NCBI GenBank assembly: GCA_944323995.1
Contig: CALUUN010000003.1
Coordinates: 116,860 to 180,859, forward strand
From: Candidatus Gastranaerophilales bacterium
GTDB taxonomy: Bacteria > Cyanobacteriota > Vampirovibrionia > Gastranaerophilales > Gastranaerophilaceae
Length of the DNA stretch: 64,000 bases
Direction: 5' to 3'
Made by a program: the position numbers and the translations under genes. Each line of letters begins with the position of its first letter. Position 1 is the first letter of the stretch. Positions 8,891 through 17,685 of this stretch are shown here, one piece after another. Under the pieces are notes generated by a model, which was not told the DNA's origin, made no database searches, and saw nothing but the letters and a program-made list of their open reading frames with translations.

Positions 8891-10573
8891 TTATGCATTA
8901 ACCAGCGACTTTGCCCTTTCCAGCTGTAAAGTGCAGGTTGTAACATCGCACACACATGACGGGCCGAAGTATTGAACCGCACCGGGGAAAAGGTATCTGT
9001 CATTCATTGCCCAGTCTTCTCTGTTATCTTCAAGTTCTTTGAATACAGGGCCGTCAAGTTTAACAAGTGCTTTTTGAATAACCGGTTTCATTTCGCCGTG
9101 GCGTTTTTCCATATTCATCATCATTGTCAAAGGTATGCCGCCTGCAATCCATTTGTCAGCAGGTTCTGTCAGATTTCTTACGGATGACAGATAGCCCGTA
9201 AGACCGAAGTTAATCAATGCAAACGCATTGAAACCTAATGAATAGCAGTAATCGGCGTCAAAATTTGACGGGAATGCGCATCTTCCTTCATAGCCGAAGA
9301 AATGCGACTGCGGTGAGAATTTGCCGATATATTCGCCTTGAGATTTCAATTCGTCAAGTCTTGTCTGAATCATTTCGATAAGCAATTTTTCGGTTTCAAT
9401 TTTTGATACCTGAACATTGCCGTGCGGGTCGCGGTCTGCTAAAAGCTGGCCTTTGATTAAAACAGGAAGTGAATTGTAAACTTTTGCGTTTGCAGGTTCA
9501 AGTCTGTTTTCAACAATGTCGAATTTTTCTCTCAATGTTGTTGCATTAACAAAGTTCGGATCGCTTTCCAATTCAGCCATTATATCGTTAAGGTTTGCGA
9601 TCATTGATTTCATTTCGGGTATAAATTCAATCAAGCCTTCCGGAATAATTGCGATACCGAAGTTTTTACCCATATCGGCACGTTTTACGATAATGTCTGT
9701 CATGTAGTTAACAATTTGTTCAAGCGACATTTTCTTTTCTTCAACTTCTTCAGAAATCAAAGTGATATTGGGCTGAGTTTGCAATGCAGCTTCAAGAGCC
9801 ACATGAGATGCGCTTCTGCCCATAATTTTAATAAAGTGCCAGTATTTTTTTGCGGAATTTGCATCGCGCTGGATGTTTCCGATAAGTTCCGCATAAGTTT
9901 TTGTTGCGGTATCAAAACCGAACGAAATTTCAATCTGGTCGTTTTTCAAGTCGCCGTCAATTGTTTTCGGGCAGCCTATTACCTGAATGCCGGCGTTATT
10001 TTGTACAAACCATTCAGCCAGAAGAGCTGCGTTTGTGTTTGAATCATCACCGCCGATGATTACGACAGCAGAGATATTCAACTTTTTGCAAACTTCCAGA
10101 GATTTCTGGAATTGTTCTTCGGTTTCAAGTTTTGTTCTGCCGGAACCTATAATGTCAAAGCCGCCGGTATTTCTGTATCCGTCCATAAATTCGTCGGTAA
10201 ATTCAATATATTTACCGTCGATAATTCCTGACGGGCCGCCTAAAAATCCGTACAATTTGTTGGAGGAATTTGCCTGTTTTAAGGCATCATAAAGCCCTGC
10301 GATTACGTTATGTCCGCCGGGAGCCTGTCCGCCGGATAAAATTACGCCGACGTTTTTCTGTTCGGATGTTGTCATTGATATTGAATTTTTAAATGTTACA
10401 ACCGGTTTTCCGTATGTATTTTTGAATAAATTTTGGATTTGTTCCTGGTCTCTTACGGATTGGGTTTTGTCGCCTTCAATTAATTCAAGGCTGTTAATAC
10501 CCAATGCAAGGCAAGCAGGAAGTTTCGGCCGGTATTTTAATCTTTCGATTTGTAATGGTGAAAGTGTTTTCAT
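8891..10573 (-). CDS. pfp: Pyrophosphate-dependent phosphofructokinase (long form)
   Basis: A 560-residue phosphofructokinase of the long PPi-using type. [10 protein letters not shown] (81-90) forms the phosphate-binding loop. GGDDSNTNA (174-182) has the Asp after GGD that replaces the ATP-type Gly and marks PPi use, and [10 protein letters not shown] (202-211) is the catalytic motif. It interconverts fructose 6-phosphate and fructose 1,6-bisphosphate reversibly with pyrophosphate, saving ATP in fermentative glycolysis. The leader has Shine-Dalgarno AAGAAGGAAG. Monocistronic, with its own terminator. Confidence 0.94.
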   Translation of the reverse strand: MKTLSPLQIERLKYRPKLPACLALGINSLELIEGDKTQSVRDQEQIQNLFKNTYGKPVVTFKNSISMTTSEQKNVGVILSGGQAPGGHNVIAGLYDALKQANSSNKLYGFLGGPSGIIDGKYIEFTDEFMDGYRNTGGFDIIGSGRTKLETEEQFQKSLEVCKKLNISAVVIIGGDDSNTNAALLAEWFVQNNAGIQVIGCPKTIDGDLKNDQIEISFGFDTATKTYAELIGNIQRDANSAKKYWHFIKIMGRSASHVALEAALQTQPNITLISEEVEEKKMSLEQIVNYMTDIIVKRADMGKNFGIAIIPEGLIEFIPEMKSMIANLNDIMAELESDPNFVNATTLREKFDIVENRLEPANAKVYNSLPVLIKGQLLADRDPHGNVQVSKIETEKLLIEMIQTRLDELKSQGEYIGKFSPQSHFFGYEGRCAFPSNFDADYCYSLGFNAFALINFGLTGYLSSVRNLTEPADKWIAGGIPLTMMMNMEKRHGEMKPVIQKALVKLDGPVFKELEDNREDWAMNDRYLFPGAVQYFGPSCVCDVTTCTLQLERAKSLVNA

Positions 10574-10623
10574 AAATTTCTTCCTTCTTTTTTAGCTACA
10601 CACTTATATTTTACTACAAAAAT

Positions 10624-10647
10624 AAAGACTTCCAAAAGGAAGCCTTT
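10624..10647 (-). terminator. Terminator after fabZ
   Basis: Stem CTTCC-AAAA-GGAAG (10629-10642) with partly paired flanks. On the minus strand the hairpin is followed by TCTTTATTTTTG. It closes the rfaE2-lpxD-lpxC-fabZ unit. Confidence 0.7.
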
Positions 10648-10651
10648 AAAA

Positions 10652-11092
10652 CTATTTCAAAGCAAAAGTCATATCGGCTTCAACAGCGACTTTGCCGTCG
10701 ACTCTGCCGATACCGTGGGCTTTGCAGACAGGGCCTTTTATTTTCAAAAGTTCAATTTCCATTTCGAATTTATCTCCCGGTCTGACTATATTTTTGAAAC
10801 GAGCATTTTCAACACCGGCATAAAGTGCGAGTTTGCCGTTAAATTCCGGCATTTTTAAAAGAATCGGAGCCGAGCACTGTGCAAGGGCTTCCAATTGCAA
10901 AACGCCGGGCATAATCGGGTTATTCGGAAAATGTCCCTGAAAAAATCCTTCGTTCATTGTCATATTTTTGTATCCTTTGGCGTATTTGCCCGGAACACAT
11001 TCGGTGATTCTGTCAACAAGCAAAAACGGATATCTGTGCGGAAGCATCTCCATAATTTGCATAATGTCAAAACTTAATACTTCTTCTGTCAT
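10652..11092 (-). CDS. fabZ: 3-hydroxyacyl-ACP dehydratase
   Basis: A 146-residue hotdog-fold protein of typical FabZ size. Catalytic His54 lies in GHFPNNPIMPG and Glu68 in LQLEALAQ. It dehydrates 3-hydroxyacyl-ACP in fatty acid synthesis. It is the last gene of the minus-strand operon after lpxC, the classic association that balances fatty acid and lipid A synthesis because FabZ and LpxA/LpxC compete for 3-hydroxyacyl-ACP-derived precursors. Start ATG has AAGGAG 7 nt upstream. Confidence 0.95.
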   Translation of the reverse strand: MTEEVLSFDIMQIMEMLPHRYPFLLVDRITECVPGKYAKGYKNMTMNEGFFQGHFPNNPIMPGVLQLEALAQCSAPILLKMPEFNGKLALYAGVENARFKNIVRPGDKFEMEIELLKIKGPVCKAHGIGRVDGKVAVEADMTFALK

Positions 11093-11102
11093 AATTTTCT
11101 CC

Positions 11103-11909
11103 TTATAGTTTGATTAACTTGTCTTTCAATATTTTTGCCACTTTTAAATGGACTGCGTGGCCTGCTTCTTTTACCAAAATCTGTGCTCTCAAATTCAGCG
11201 GATTAACTCCGGTGAGATACAAATCTCCGATTACGTCAAGAATTTTATGTTTTATTGGTTCATTTTCAGAGCGCAAAGCGGTTGTATAACCTTCATCAAT
11301 CAGGCCGACCGTGTTTTCCGCCGTAACCCCTTTTGCAAACCCGAGCATCTGAAATTTTTTCAAATCTTTATAAAAGCCGAAAGTTCTTGCTTCTATAATT
11401 TCTTCGGGATTTTTGGGATTAAAATTCACCCAGCGTCTTGTCAGGTCAGGGTGATTATAATTTACGGCATAAGAGATGAAAAGTTCTTTATCCGGAAGGA
11501 TTACCATGCTGGTTTTGCCGTTGAGGTAATAAACAGGTTCCGAAACAGTATAATATTCGGGTTTTGATTTTTCAATTCCCGCCTGTTTAAAAAGTTCGAC
11601 CCACTGTTTTGCGCTTCCGTCAAGAGCGGGAACTTCGCTTTCATCCATACAAATATCGACGGAATCTATTCCGCAAAACGCCATTGCGGCCGACAAATGT
11701 TCTTCAAGCATCACTCTGGATTTTTTATTCCCGAGAGTTACACAGTGATCTGTCGAGATTAAATTGTCAATATCTGCCGTGAAGGCCTCTTCGCCTTTTA
11801 CAAAATATCTTATCTTGCCTTCATTAGAAGGGAAAAAAGTTACCTTGCAGGGCTTATTTTTCATCAAGCCGTTTCCGGTTATTTCAATTTGTTTTTTAAT
11901 TGTTCCCAT
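11103..11909 (-). CDS. lpxC: UDP-3-O-acyl-N-acetylglucosamine deacetylase
   Basis: A 268-residue zinc deacetylase that performs the committed step of lipid A synthesis. Zinc ligands H71 (LEEHLSAAM), H221 and D225 (HKILDVIGDL) are present, as is the catalytic H251 (EAGHAVHLK). It is about 30 residues shorter than E. coli LpxC, mostly at the ends. Its start overlaps the lpxD stop by 1 bp and fabZ follows 10 nt downstream, so the four genes form one operon. Its presence is good evidence for an outer membrane with lipid A. Confidence 0.95.
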   Translation of the reverse strand: MGTIKKQIEITGNGLMKNKPCKVTFFPSNEGKIRYFVKGEEAFTADIDNLISTDHCVTLGNKKSRVMLEEHLSAAMAFCGIDSVDICMDESEVPALDGSAKQWVELFKQAGIEKSKPEYYTVSEPVYYLNGKTSMVILPDKELFISYAVNYNHPDLTRRWVNFNPKNPEEIIEARTFGFYKDLKKFQMLGFAKGVTAENTVGLIDEGYTTALRSENEPIKHKILDVIGDLYLTGVNPLNLRAQILVKEAGHAVHLKVAKILKDKLIKL

Positions 11910-13003
11910 TATTCGTTGTGTGCCTCTTCAAACGCATTGAGCATAGGTTCGTATTTTCTGAACTTGGCAATAATTTCCTGCGCGTCTTTCATAGTTTTCA
12001 ACTGTTTGATAAACTCTTTTCTCGGAACGGCGGGGATACCGACTATAATTGAACGTTCGGGGAAAGATTTTGTAACGCCGGCTTTTGCGGCAATAATGGT
12101 ATCGGAGCCGATTTGAATATGGTCGGCAAGACCTGCCTGACCTGCGATTACGACCCTGTCGCCGATTACGCAGCTTCCTGCAATACCTACCTGTGAAATA
12201 ATCAGACAGCCTTTTCCGATTTTGCAGTTATGACCAATCATTACCTGATCGTCAATTTTGGTGTCATCACCGATAACCGTATTTTCAATAGTTCCGCGGT
12301 CGATTGTTGAATTTGCACCGATTTCAACATTATTTCCGATTTCAACGGCACCGATAGATGGGATTTTGAAGATAACGTGTTTTTGCTGCGAACCTTCTTT
12401 GATTTCGCCTTCTTTTCTTGCCTGTTCAATGTTGTCGGGGTTTTCGGTTACGAAGCTGAAACCGTCAGCGCCTAAGGAAACTCCGTGATGAAGGATAACG
12501 TCATTTCCGATTTTAACTCTGTCACCGATATTCACACCGGGGTGGAAAAAGCAGTTTGAGCCGATTTTCACACCGCTTCCGATATAAGAATTTGCGAGGA
12601 TTTTTGAGTTGTCGCCGATTTCGGCATTTGCACTCACAACGACGTTAGGGCCGATGCAGACGTTTTGTCCTAATTTTGCGGAAGGATCAACCACTGCTGT
12701 CGGATGAACATCTTTGTTCACCGAAGGCGGCACATAGAAAAGATTGAGCAATTTCATCATTGCAAGTCTTGGTCTTTCGACTTCAATTGTTGTAAGTCCG
12801 TCTATTTGAACTCCTAAAGGTACAAGCGCGGCTTTTGCTTTTGATTTTGCAAGGTTTGCGATTTCATCTTCTCCGAGAGCGAGTGCCAGAGTATTTTCGT
12901 CCGACAAAAGCGGAGGTGCAATATGAGTAATTGCCGCATCCTGTGCTTTGGTAAGCATTCCGCCTACAATTTGTGTGATTTCTTCTACCGAAAAAGTCTT
13001 CAT
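11909..13003 (-). CDS. lpxD: UDP-3-O-acylglucosamine N-acyltransferase
   Basis: A 364-residue left-handed beta-helix acyltransferase. Residues about 1-100 form the uridine-binding N-terminal domain. From about 105 on, hexapeptide repeats of the type IGxNVxIGxNVVV run to about 325, with the catalytic-region [13 protein letters not shown] near the middle. It adds the N-linked acyl chain to UDP-3-O-acyl-glucosamine in lipid A synthesis. It follows rfaE2 by 3 nt and overlaps the lpxC start. Start ATG has Shine-Dalgarno AAGGAG. Confidence 0.95.
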   Translation of the reverse strand: MKTFSVEEITQIVGGMLTKAQDAAITHIAPPLLSDENTLALALGEDEIANLAKSKAKAALVPLGVQIDGLTTIEVERPRLAMMKLLNLFYVPPSVNKDVHPTAVVDPSAKLGQNVCIGPNVVVSANAEIGDNSKILANSYIGSGVKIGSNCFFHPGVNIGDRVKIGNDVILHHGVSLGADGFSFVTENPDNIEQARKEGEIKEGSQQKHVIFKIPSIGAVEIGNNVEIGANSTIDRGTIENTVIGDDTKIDDQVMIGHNCKIGKGCLIISQVGIAGSCVIGDRVVIAGQAGLADHIQIGSDTIIAAKAGVTKSFPERSIIVGIPAVPRKEFIKQLKTMKDAQEIIAKFRKYEPMLNAFEEAHNE

Positions 13004-13006
13004 AAT

Positions 13007-13480
13007 TTACTCCTTATTATTAATTTTGCTTATTGTATTCGTAGTTGATTTACCGGGAACAAATTCAATAAATTCGACTCTGGTTCCGTTTTTTTTCATG
13101 ATATCGGCTTCGGGCAGGGTTTCGAGCGAATAATCAGCGCCTTTTGTATAAACATCGGGTTTAATTTCGTCGAGAAGATCCCGCGGGCTTGCTTCGTCGA
13201 ATAATACCACATAATCAACGCAGCTCAATGCGCATAAAATTTCAGCCCTGTCGTTTTCGTTGTTAATCGGGCGGCCTTCGCCTTTGATTAAGCGTACGGA
13301 TTTGTCGGAATTCAAAAGAACAATTGAATAATCCGCAAAAGATTTTGTTTTTTGCAGATACCTTACATGTCCGACATGGAGAATATCAAAGCAGCCGTTT
13401 GTGGCAACAACGGTTTTTCCGCTCTTTTGAAGGTTTCTGACAAATTCAGCTATATTTTCTCTTCTTAAAACCTGTCCCAT
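13007..13480 (-). CDS. rfaE2: Heptose 1-phosphate adenylyltransferase (HldE C-terminal domain-type)
   Basis: A 157-residue nucleotidyltransferase with TNGCFDILHVGHVRYL, where HVGH (35-38) is the HxGH nucleotide-binding motif, and an ENDRAEIL block further on. It corresponds to the stand-alone adenylyltransferase half of HldE/RfaE, which makes ADP-heptose for the lipopolysaccharide inner core. The sugar kinase half is not in this window. It is the first gene of the operon with lpxD, lpxC and fabZ. The leader has AAGGGG as Shine-Dalgarno. Confidence 0.9.
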   Translation of the reverse strand: MGQVLRRENIAEFVRNLQKSGKTVVATNGCFDILHVGHVRYLQKTKSFADYSIVLLNSDKSVRLIKGEGRPINNENDRAEILCALSCVDYVVLFDEASPRDLLDEIKPDVYTKGADYSLETLPEADIMKKNGTRVEFIEFVPGKSTTNTISKINNKE

Positions 13481-13568
13481 AAGATACCCCTTTATATTTT
13501 AGCAGAAAAAACCGCAAAAGTCGCGCTGTTTTTACAAAAAGTAATAAACAATAAAGGGATATAAATTC

Positions 13569-13593
13569 AAAAACGGCAGCGGCAAAACTGCCG
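13569..13593 (-). terminator. Terminator after the 123-residue orphan gene
   Basis: CGGCAG (13574-13579) pairs with CTGCCG (13588-13593) around an 8-nt loop. On the minus strand the hairpin is followed by TTTTTG. Confidence 0.75.
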
Positions 13594-13604
13594 GATAAGG
13601 GATT

Positions 13605-13976
13605 TTATGCATTAATATCCAATTTTTGGGCGCCGGATTCAACAGATTCCGCAATTTCATTTACATCCGGTTTAACGACTTTTTCTTTTCTCAAAGTAAT
13701 AATCGGATTTGATTTTCTGAACACGGGGTTCCACGGCGCAAATTCGCTGAACCTTGGTGAATCCAGAGCGGCGCGCATTTCGCTTATCAATAAATCGGAA
13801 GGCATTTCTGTTTCGGAATTAACCTGATAAGATTTTTTCAAATCAACTCTTGTGACAAATTCCTCGTTGTCGCGCACATTACATTTAAGTTTATGTTTGG
13901 TTGACCACCATTCGGGGTTTTTAAAGGTTTTTCCGTCTATTTGTAATTTACTGATAAGATTTCCTATTTTCGGCAT
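13605..13976 (-). CDS. Conserved hypothetical protein, 123 aa
   Basis: A soluble protein of 123 residues with no transmembrane segment, signal peptide or familiar motif. The N-terminal half is rich in Trp, Lys and charged residues (KNPEWWSTKHKLKCN) and the centre contains PWNPVFRKSNPIITLRKEK. The C-terminal end is acidic. It lies alone between rfaE2 and asd with an AAGGAAG Shine-Dalgarno before its ATG and a clear terminator after it, which supports a real gene. Function not recognised. Confidence 0.7.
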   Translation of the reverse strand: MPKIGNLISKLQIDGKTFKNPEWWSTKHKLKCNVRDNEEFVTRVDLKKSYQVNSETEMPSDLLISEMRAALDSPRFSEFAPWNPVFRKSNPIITLRKEKVVKPDVNEIAESVESGAQKLDINA

Positions 13977-14025
13977 AGCAATACTTCCTTTTTTATTTTT
14001 TAAAACACGGGGGTAAAAATTTTTG

Positions 14026-15042
14026 CTAGTACAATCCCATTTCGGTAATCTTTTTACAAATTCTGACCGTATTAAGCGCCGCGCCTATTCTCAAGTTGTC
14101 ACCGACGCACCAGAGGCTTATACCGTTTTCAAAAGCAATATTTTTTCTTATACGTCCGACAAACACGGGGTCAACGTTTGCGGCGTCGCGGGTTGTCGGA
14201 TATTCGTAATTGTCGGGATTGTCGATTACTTTGACACCGAAGGTATTTTTGAGAATTTCTCTGACTTCATCGGGTGTAATTTCATTTTCAAACTCAATAT
14301 CCACGGCCTCGCTGTGTCCTCGGTAAACCGGAACTCTGACCGCCGTGCAGGAAATCGGTGTTGCAGGGTCAAGGTGGAGAATTTTTTTAGTTTCGTTAGT
14401 AACTTTCATTTCTTCTTTTGTGTAACCGTTTTCGCAGAATACATCTATCTGCGGGATTACATTGAACGATATGGGTTTTTTAAAACATACGTTTTCAAAC
14501 TTTTCGCCTGCGAGGTTTGCTTTTGTATCTGCCGTAAGCTCGTTTATAGCGGCAAGTCCGGCGCCCGATACCGATTGATAAGTTGATACAATAAGTCTTT
14601 TTATCTTAGCTTTTTCATGCAAAGGTTTCAGAACAAGCATCAATTGCGAAGTTGAACAATTCGGGTTTGCGATAATTCCTTTGTGCTTTTTCAAATCTTC
14701 GTCGTTAACATAAGCAATAACGAGCGGAACATCAGGTTCCATTCTGAAAGCTGATGAATTGTCAATAAGCACGCCGCCGCGTTTTACGATTTCGGGTGCA
14801 AATTTTTTGGAAGTTGAACCGCCGGCCGATGCAATTACAATATTTACACCGTCAAAACTTTCGGGTTTTGCTTCTTCAACAATATATTTTTTGCCCTGAA
14901 ATTCCAGTTCGCTGCCGGCACTTTTTGCGCTGGACAAAAGTTTAAGTTGATTGTATTCAACCTTAAGCTCGTCCATTATCTTTAAAATCTCTCTTCCGAC
15001 AACTCCTGTTGCCCCTAAAATTGCTATGTTCGGTTTTTTCAT
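14026..15042 (-). CDS. asd: Aspartate-semialdehyde dehydrogenase
   Basis: A 338-residue protein of normal length. NADP-binding GATGVVG is at residues 10-16. The catalytic C129 lies in ANPNCSTSQL and the general-base H243 in VYRGHSEAV. It reduces aspartyl-4-phosphate to aspartate semialdehyde, the branch point to lysine, diaminopimelate, threonine and methionine. dapB, the next enzyme class on the lysine branch, lies nearby on the same strand with a prepilin gene in between. The leader has GGAAGG before ATG and a TATAAT box further upstream. Confidence 0.95.
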   Translation of the reverse strand: MKKPNIAILGATGVVGREILKIMDELKVEYNQLKLLSSAKSAGSELEFQGKKYIVEEAKPESFDGVNIVIASAGGSTSKKFAPEIVKRGGVLIDNSSAFRMEPDVPLVIAYVNDEDLKKHKGIIANPNCSTSQLMLVLKPLHEKAKIKRLIVSTYQSVSGAGLAAINELTADTKANLAGEKFENVCFKKPISFNVIPQIDVFCENGYTKEEMKVTNETKKILHLDPATPISCTAVRVPVYRGHSEAVDIEFENEITPDEVREILKNTFGVKVIDNPDNYEYPTTRDAANVDPVFVGRIRKNIAFENGISLWCVGDNLRIGAALNTVRICKKITEMGLY

Positions 15043-15242
15043 GCTTGCCTTCCTTTTGTTTGGAATAATTATAACATAAAAATATCACGGTGTTATTTAA
15101 GGTCGTTAAGTCGTGTATTGGATTTGCTCCGCGCTATAATATGTCATTATCCGATAAGCGCAAAACGATGTAGTAATCGCATTGCTGCGGTACTGATATG
15201 CCTGAAACTCCCTCCCACAAGGGGAGAGGCTGTGCTATTGTT

Positions 15243-15277
15243 AAAAAGCGGCACTTGTGGAATGTCACAAATACCGC
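15243..15277 (-). terminator. Hairpin with U tract after the prepilin gene
   Basis: On the minus strand GCGG-TAT-TTGTG pairs with CACAA-GTG-CCGC (a 3-nt internal loop) and is followed by TTTTTAAC. It sits about 30 nt after the stop codon. It is best read as a terminator. Hairpins also lie just downstream of variable regions in some diversity-generating retroelements, so a second role is possible. Confidence 0.6.
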
Positions 15278-15307
15278 CCATTAACTATATTAGAAAAATA
15301 TACAAAT

Positions 15308-16447
15308 TTAATCACCTAAGCACACCGCCTGATTGCGGCTGTAGCTGCGGTTGGTGAAGTCCCGTCTCGTGCTCGTGGAGTAGAAGTTGTGGCGGTACGC
15401 GCTGGTCTTGCCGTACTCCTCACTCGACCACACCCAAAACGCTGAGCTGGGAGAGGAGATGAATCCCATTGATACTGCCAGGTCGTTATCTCTTGTGGCG
15501 TAGCTTGTTGTAAAGTCTGTGTTTATTGTAGCGCCGGGATACAAGTCTCTCGCTAATTGGTCTAACTGTTCCTGACTAGGCAAACTTGATCCCATATCTT
15601 TACATGCTTTTACTGCACCGGCCCAGTAATCATTTGTTCCATCGCTTGATGTCATGCAGTATTGAATATTGTGCTCGCTCATAAATGCTAAGTCATCAGG
15701 GTCGCTTGTTGTTCCGTTTGTATCACAACCATTCCATACATGTGGTGTTGGTATGAATGGCGCAGTGAAACATGTTCCGTCACTTAGTTCTATTGCACAG
15801 TTGCTGCCTAAACTTATTACGTTTAAGCCTCTTAAATCTTTTTGCTGGGTATTAGGGTTCTTGAATCCGTCTACATCATATAATATTGCAAGACAGGTTG
15901 TACCTATTCCGGTTTCTCCTATTGTTATTACATCATTACTGAACTGGTTCTGTGTACAACTTGGGTTGTATGCTATTACGCCGTTTACACCGTTTGCAAA
16001 TTGTACGGCCACTGTGTTTGTATCCCAATCTTCCTGTCCGAAGTTTTTAGCTTTTTTAACTTTAGACATATCAACTTCTTCATCACCCCAGGTTACGGTA
16101 TCTGCAAAGCATGTTGTGATATCATCGTTTTCGCATATTCTTGTTATCTTAATATGCTTAGACAATTCATCAACAAACGCTTCTGTTGTTGTATAACCTG
16201 CTAAGGTTCCTTGAACATTCATTACCCTTAATGCTTCACCGAGTTTTCTCTGGAATACCTGTGATGCAGTGTTCCATGCTTTTGTCTGATAATTCTGAAT
16301 TAATGTCGGAATTGTCAGTGCTGCAACTATTCCAATAATGGCTAATGTTATCAGCACTTCTGCTAAAGTGAAAGCTGATTTAACTTTTGGGGTTATTAAA
16401 CTGCTGTGTTCAGCGCGTGAAGCTGATTTACAGCCCCCCCCCCCCAC
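15308..16447 (-). CDS. Type IV prepilin-like protein with C-type-lectin-like, probably hypervariable tail; start disrupted by a 12-G tract
   Basis: The open frame gives 379 residues. A prepilin motif SAFTLAEVLITLAIIGIVAALTIP has predicted cleavage before F26 and the conserved Glu at position 5 of the mature protein. The C-terminal third has lectin/FGE-type features (DYWAGAVKACKDMGSSLPSQEQL, then FWVWSSEEY...YSRNQAVC). The last 45 codons are strikingly GC-rich and NNC-type. The frame as assembled begins only at a GTG inside the junction with a 12-G run. The real start is probably ATG 16481 (Shine-Dalgarno GGAGG) or in-frame ATG 16508, 6 nt after an extended -10 (TGG-TATAAT). From those starts the current G count leads to a stop after the tract; 11 or 14 G would join them to the pilin frame. 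Either phase variation or an indel error explains this. Confidence 0.8.
   Translation of the reverse strand: MGGGGCKSASRAEHSSLITPKVKSAFTLAEVLITLAIIGIVAALTIPTLIQNYQTKAWNTASQVFQRKLGEALRVMNVQGTLAGYTTTEAFVDELSKHIKITRICENDDITTCFADTVTWGDEEVDMSKVKKAKNFGQEDWDTNTVAVQFANGVNGVIAYNPSCTQNQFSNDVITIGETGIGTTCLAILYDVDGFKNPNTQQKDLRGLNVISLGSNCAIELSDGTCFTAPFIPTPHVWNGCDTNGTTSDPDDLAFMSEHNIQYCMTSSDGTNDYWAGAVKACKDMGSSLPSQEQLDQLARDLYPGATINTDFTTSYATRDNDLAVSMGFISSPSSAFWVWSSEEYGKTSAYRHNFYSTSTRRDFTNRSYSRNQAVCLGD
15311..15436 (-). other. Candidate variable region of a diversity-generating retroelement
   Basis: Codons for the C-terminal WSSEEY...AVC segment. In the 28 codons at 15335-15418, 21 end in C and GC content is 52 of 84 bases (62%), in an otherwise AT-rich gene. 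Codons such as TAC, GGC, ACC, AGC, CGC, CAC, TCC and GAC are what mutated AAC template codons become. The protein context, a lectin-like fold ending in the variable segment, fits known targets. No reverse transcriptase or template repeat is visible in the window. Confidence 0.6.
16434..16445 (-). repeat. Homopolymer G tract of 12 (C on + strand) near the start of the prepilin gene
   Basis: Twelve consecutive C on the + strand, read as G in the gene. It lies 12 codons after ATG 16481 (MAKNADYITSLS then Gly codons). With 12 G the frame ends at TAA right after the tract, with 13 it ends about 12 codons later, and with 11 or 14 it continues into the pilin. Tracts of this length are prone to slippage. 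Confidence 0.85.
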
Positions 16448-16514
16448 TCAAGGAGGTGATGTAGTCTGCGTTTTTGGCCATTTGTTTTTCCTCCGTTTTC
16501 TCTTCCATGAAAAA

Positions 16515-16543
16515 ATTATACCAGAAGTTTTTATTCTTGGCAA
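16515..16543 (-). promoter_or_regulatory. Promoter of the prepilin gene
   Basis: On the minus strand, -35 TTGCCA (16538-16543), 17-bp spacer ending in TGG, and -10 TATAAT (16515-16520). ATG 16508 begins 6 nt after the -10 and ATG 16481 follows in the same frame behind GGAGG. Confidence 0.75.
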
Positions 16544-16612
16544 CCCGGATGAGTTTTGTTACTTCTTGTAAAAAATGATATTGTGCGTGTTAAATGTGCT
16601 GACGCAACCGGT

Positions 16613-17362
16613 TTAAAGAATATTATCCAATCCGTAAACAAAGTCGTTTTTTTCGGCAAGATGTTTCACGGCAAGCATAACCCCCGGCATGTAGCATTTT
16701 CGGTCGGAGGAATCGTGTCTGATGGTAAGAGTCTGCCCCATAGAGCCGAAAATAACTTCCTGTGATGCCATAAACCCAGGCATTCTCACTGAATGTATAT
16801 GGATATCGGAATATGAACTTCCGCCGCGCGAGCCTTGAATTGTTTCTGTTTCGGGGCAGTTACCGGCGGTGAAACTCTCTTTTGCTTTTGACATCATCAG
16901 CGCGGTTTTTATTGCCGTGCCTGACGGAGCGTCTTTTTTACGGTTGTGGTGAAGTTCAATAATTTCCGCATTGTCAAAATATCTTGCGCAAAGTTCGGCA
17001 CATTTCATCATCAAAACTGCGCCTGTTGAAAAATTCGGTGCGATAAAACAACCGGTGTTGTTTGACTCTGACAGCTTTTTAAGTTCCGAAATCTGTTCAT
17101 CGGTTAACCCTGTTGTGCCGATTACCATTTTTATTTTATGAGTAAGGCAGTATTTTGCGTTTTCAAAAATTGATTCAGGCTGCGTAAAGTCGATTACAAG
17201 GTCAATATCGCAATCCTTTCGGGCAGCTTCTATGGTGTGGTACATTTCATCCGACGCTGTGTCAATTTTTGCCGCAAGCTCGGTTTCAGGAGTTTCAAGT
17301 ATTGTGTTTACAACCTCTTTCCCCATTTTTCCCATTGCTCCGCATACTGCAACTTTTATCAT
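16613..17362 (-). CDS. dapB: 4-hydroxy-tetrahydrodipicolinate reductase
   Basis: A 249-residue protein. NAD(P)-binding VCGAMGKMGKE is at the N terminus. The catalytic block is EIIELHHNRKKDAPSGTA, with the paired His and the Lys of the DapB signature. It makes tetrahydrodipicolinate on the path to diaminopimelate and lysine. asd lies on the same strand but is separated by the prepilin gene. Start ATG has AAAGGAG upstream. Confidence 0.94.
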   Translation of the reverse strand: MIKVAVCGAMGKMGKEVVNTILETPETELAAKIDTASDEMYHTIEAARKDCDIDLVIDFTQPESIFENAKYCLTHKIKMVIGTTGLTDEQISELKKLSESNNTGCFIAPNFSTGAVLMMKCAELCARYFDNAEIIELHHNRKKDAPSGTAIKTALMMSKAKESFTAGNCPETETIQGSRGGSSYSDIHIHSVRMPGFMASQEVIFGSMGQTLTIRHDSSDRKCYMPGVMLAVKHLAEKNDFVYGLDNIL

Positions 17363-17451
17363 AATTTCTTCTCCTTTTGTAATTTAATTTTATCAAAAAC
17401 AAAAAATTTATGGTATGATAATTAAGTTATCAGTCAAAGGGGAGAAAAGTT

Positions 17452-17682
17452 ATGGCAGACGCAAAAATTTTAGCAACAATTGAAAGAAGCGAAACTGAAC
17501 AGCTGCAAATTTCAATAAGCGAATACAAAGGCAAAAGTTATCTCAATATGAGAATACATTACACAACCGACGGCGGTGCAACTTGGCTTCCGACCAAAAA
17601 AGGCGTTACCTTTACGCCCGAACAGCTTGATATTCTCGAAGAAGCAATTCAGGAAGCAAAACAAGAATTTATGGAAGAATAA
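17452..17682 (+). CDS. PC4/p15-family single-stranded DNA-binding protein
   Basis: A 76-residue protein. The core ISEYKGKSYLNMRIHYTTDGGATWLPTKKGVTFTPEQLDILEEAI matches the PC4/p15 C-terminal fold, a beta-sheet followed by a helix, as in bacterial YdbC-like proteins that bind single-stranded DNA or RNA. Shine-Dalgarno AAAGGGGAG precedes the ATG. The next gene, priA, starts 3 nt after its stop, so the two are cotranscribed; a role near replication restart is a plausible inference. Confidence 0.78.
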   Translation: MADAKILATIERSETEQLQISISEYKGKSYLNMRIHYTTDGGATWLPTKKGVTFTPEQLDILEEAIQEAKQEFMEE

Positions 17683-17685
17683 AGC

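Noticed and set aside
15118..15357. 79-residue frame in the gap after the prepilin gene
   Set aside because: Low-complexity translation of intergenic sequence, no Shine-Dalgarno, partly antisense to the prepilin end. The gap (15043-15307) holds only the hairpin terminator and a GC-richer segment near 15210-15235.
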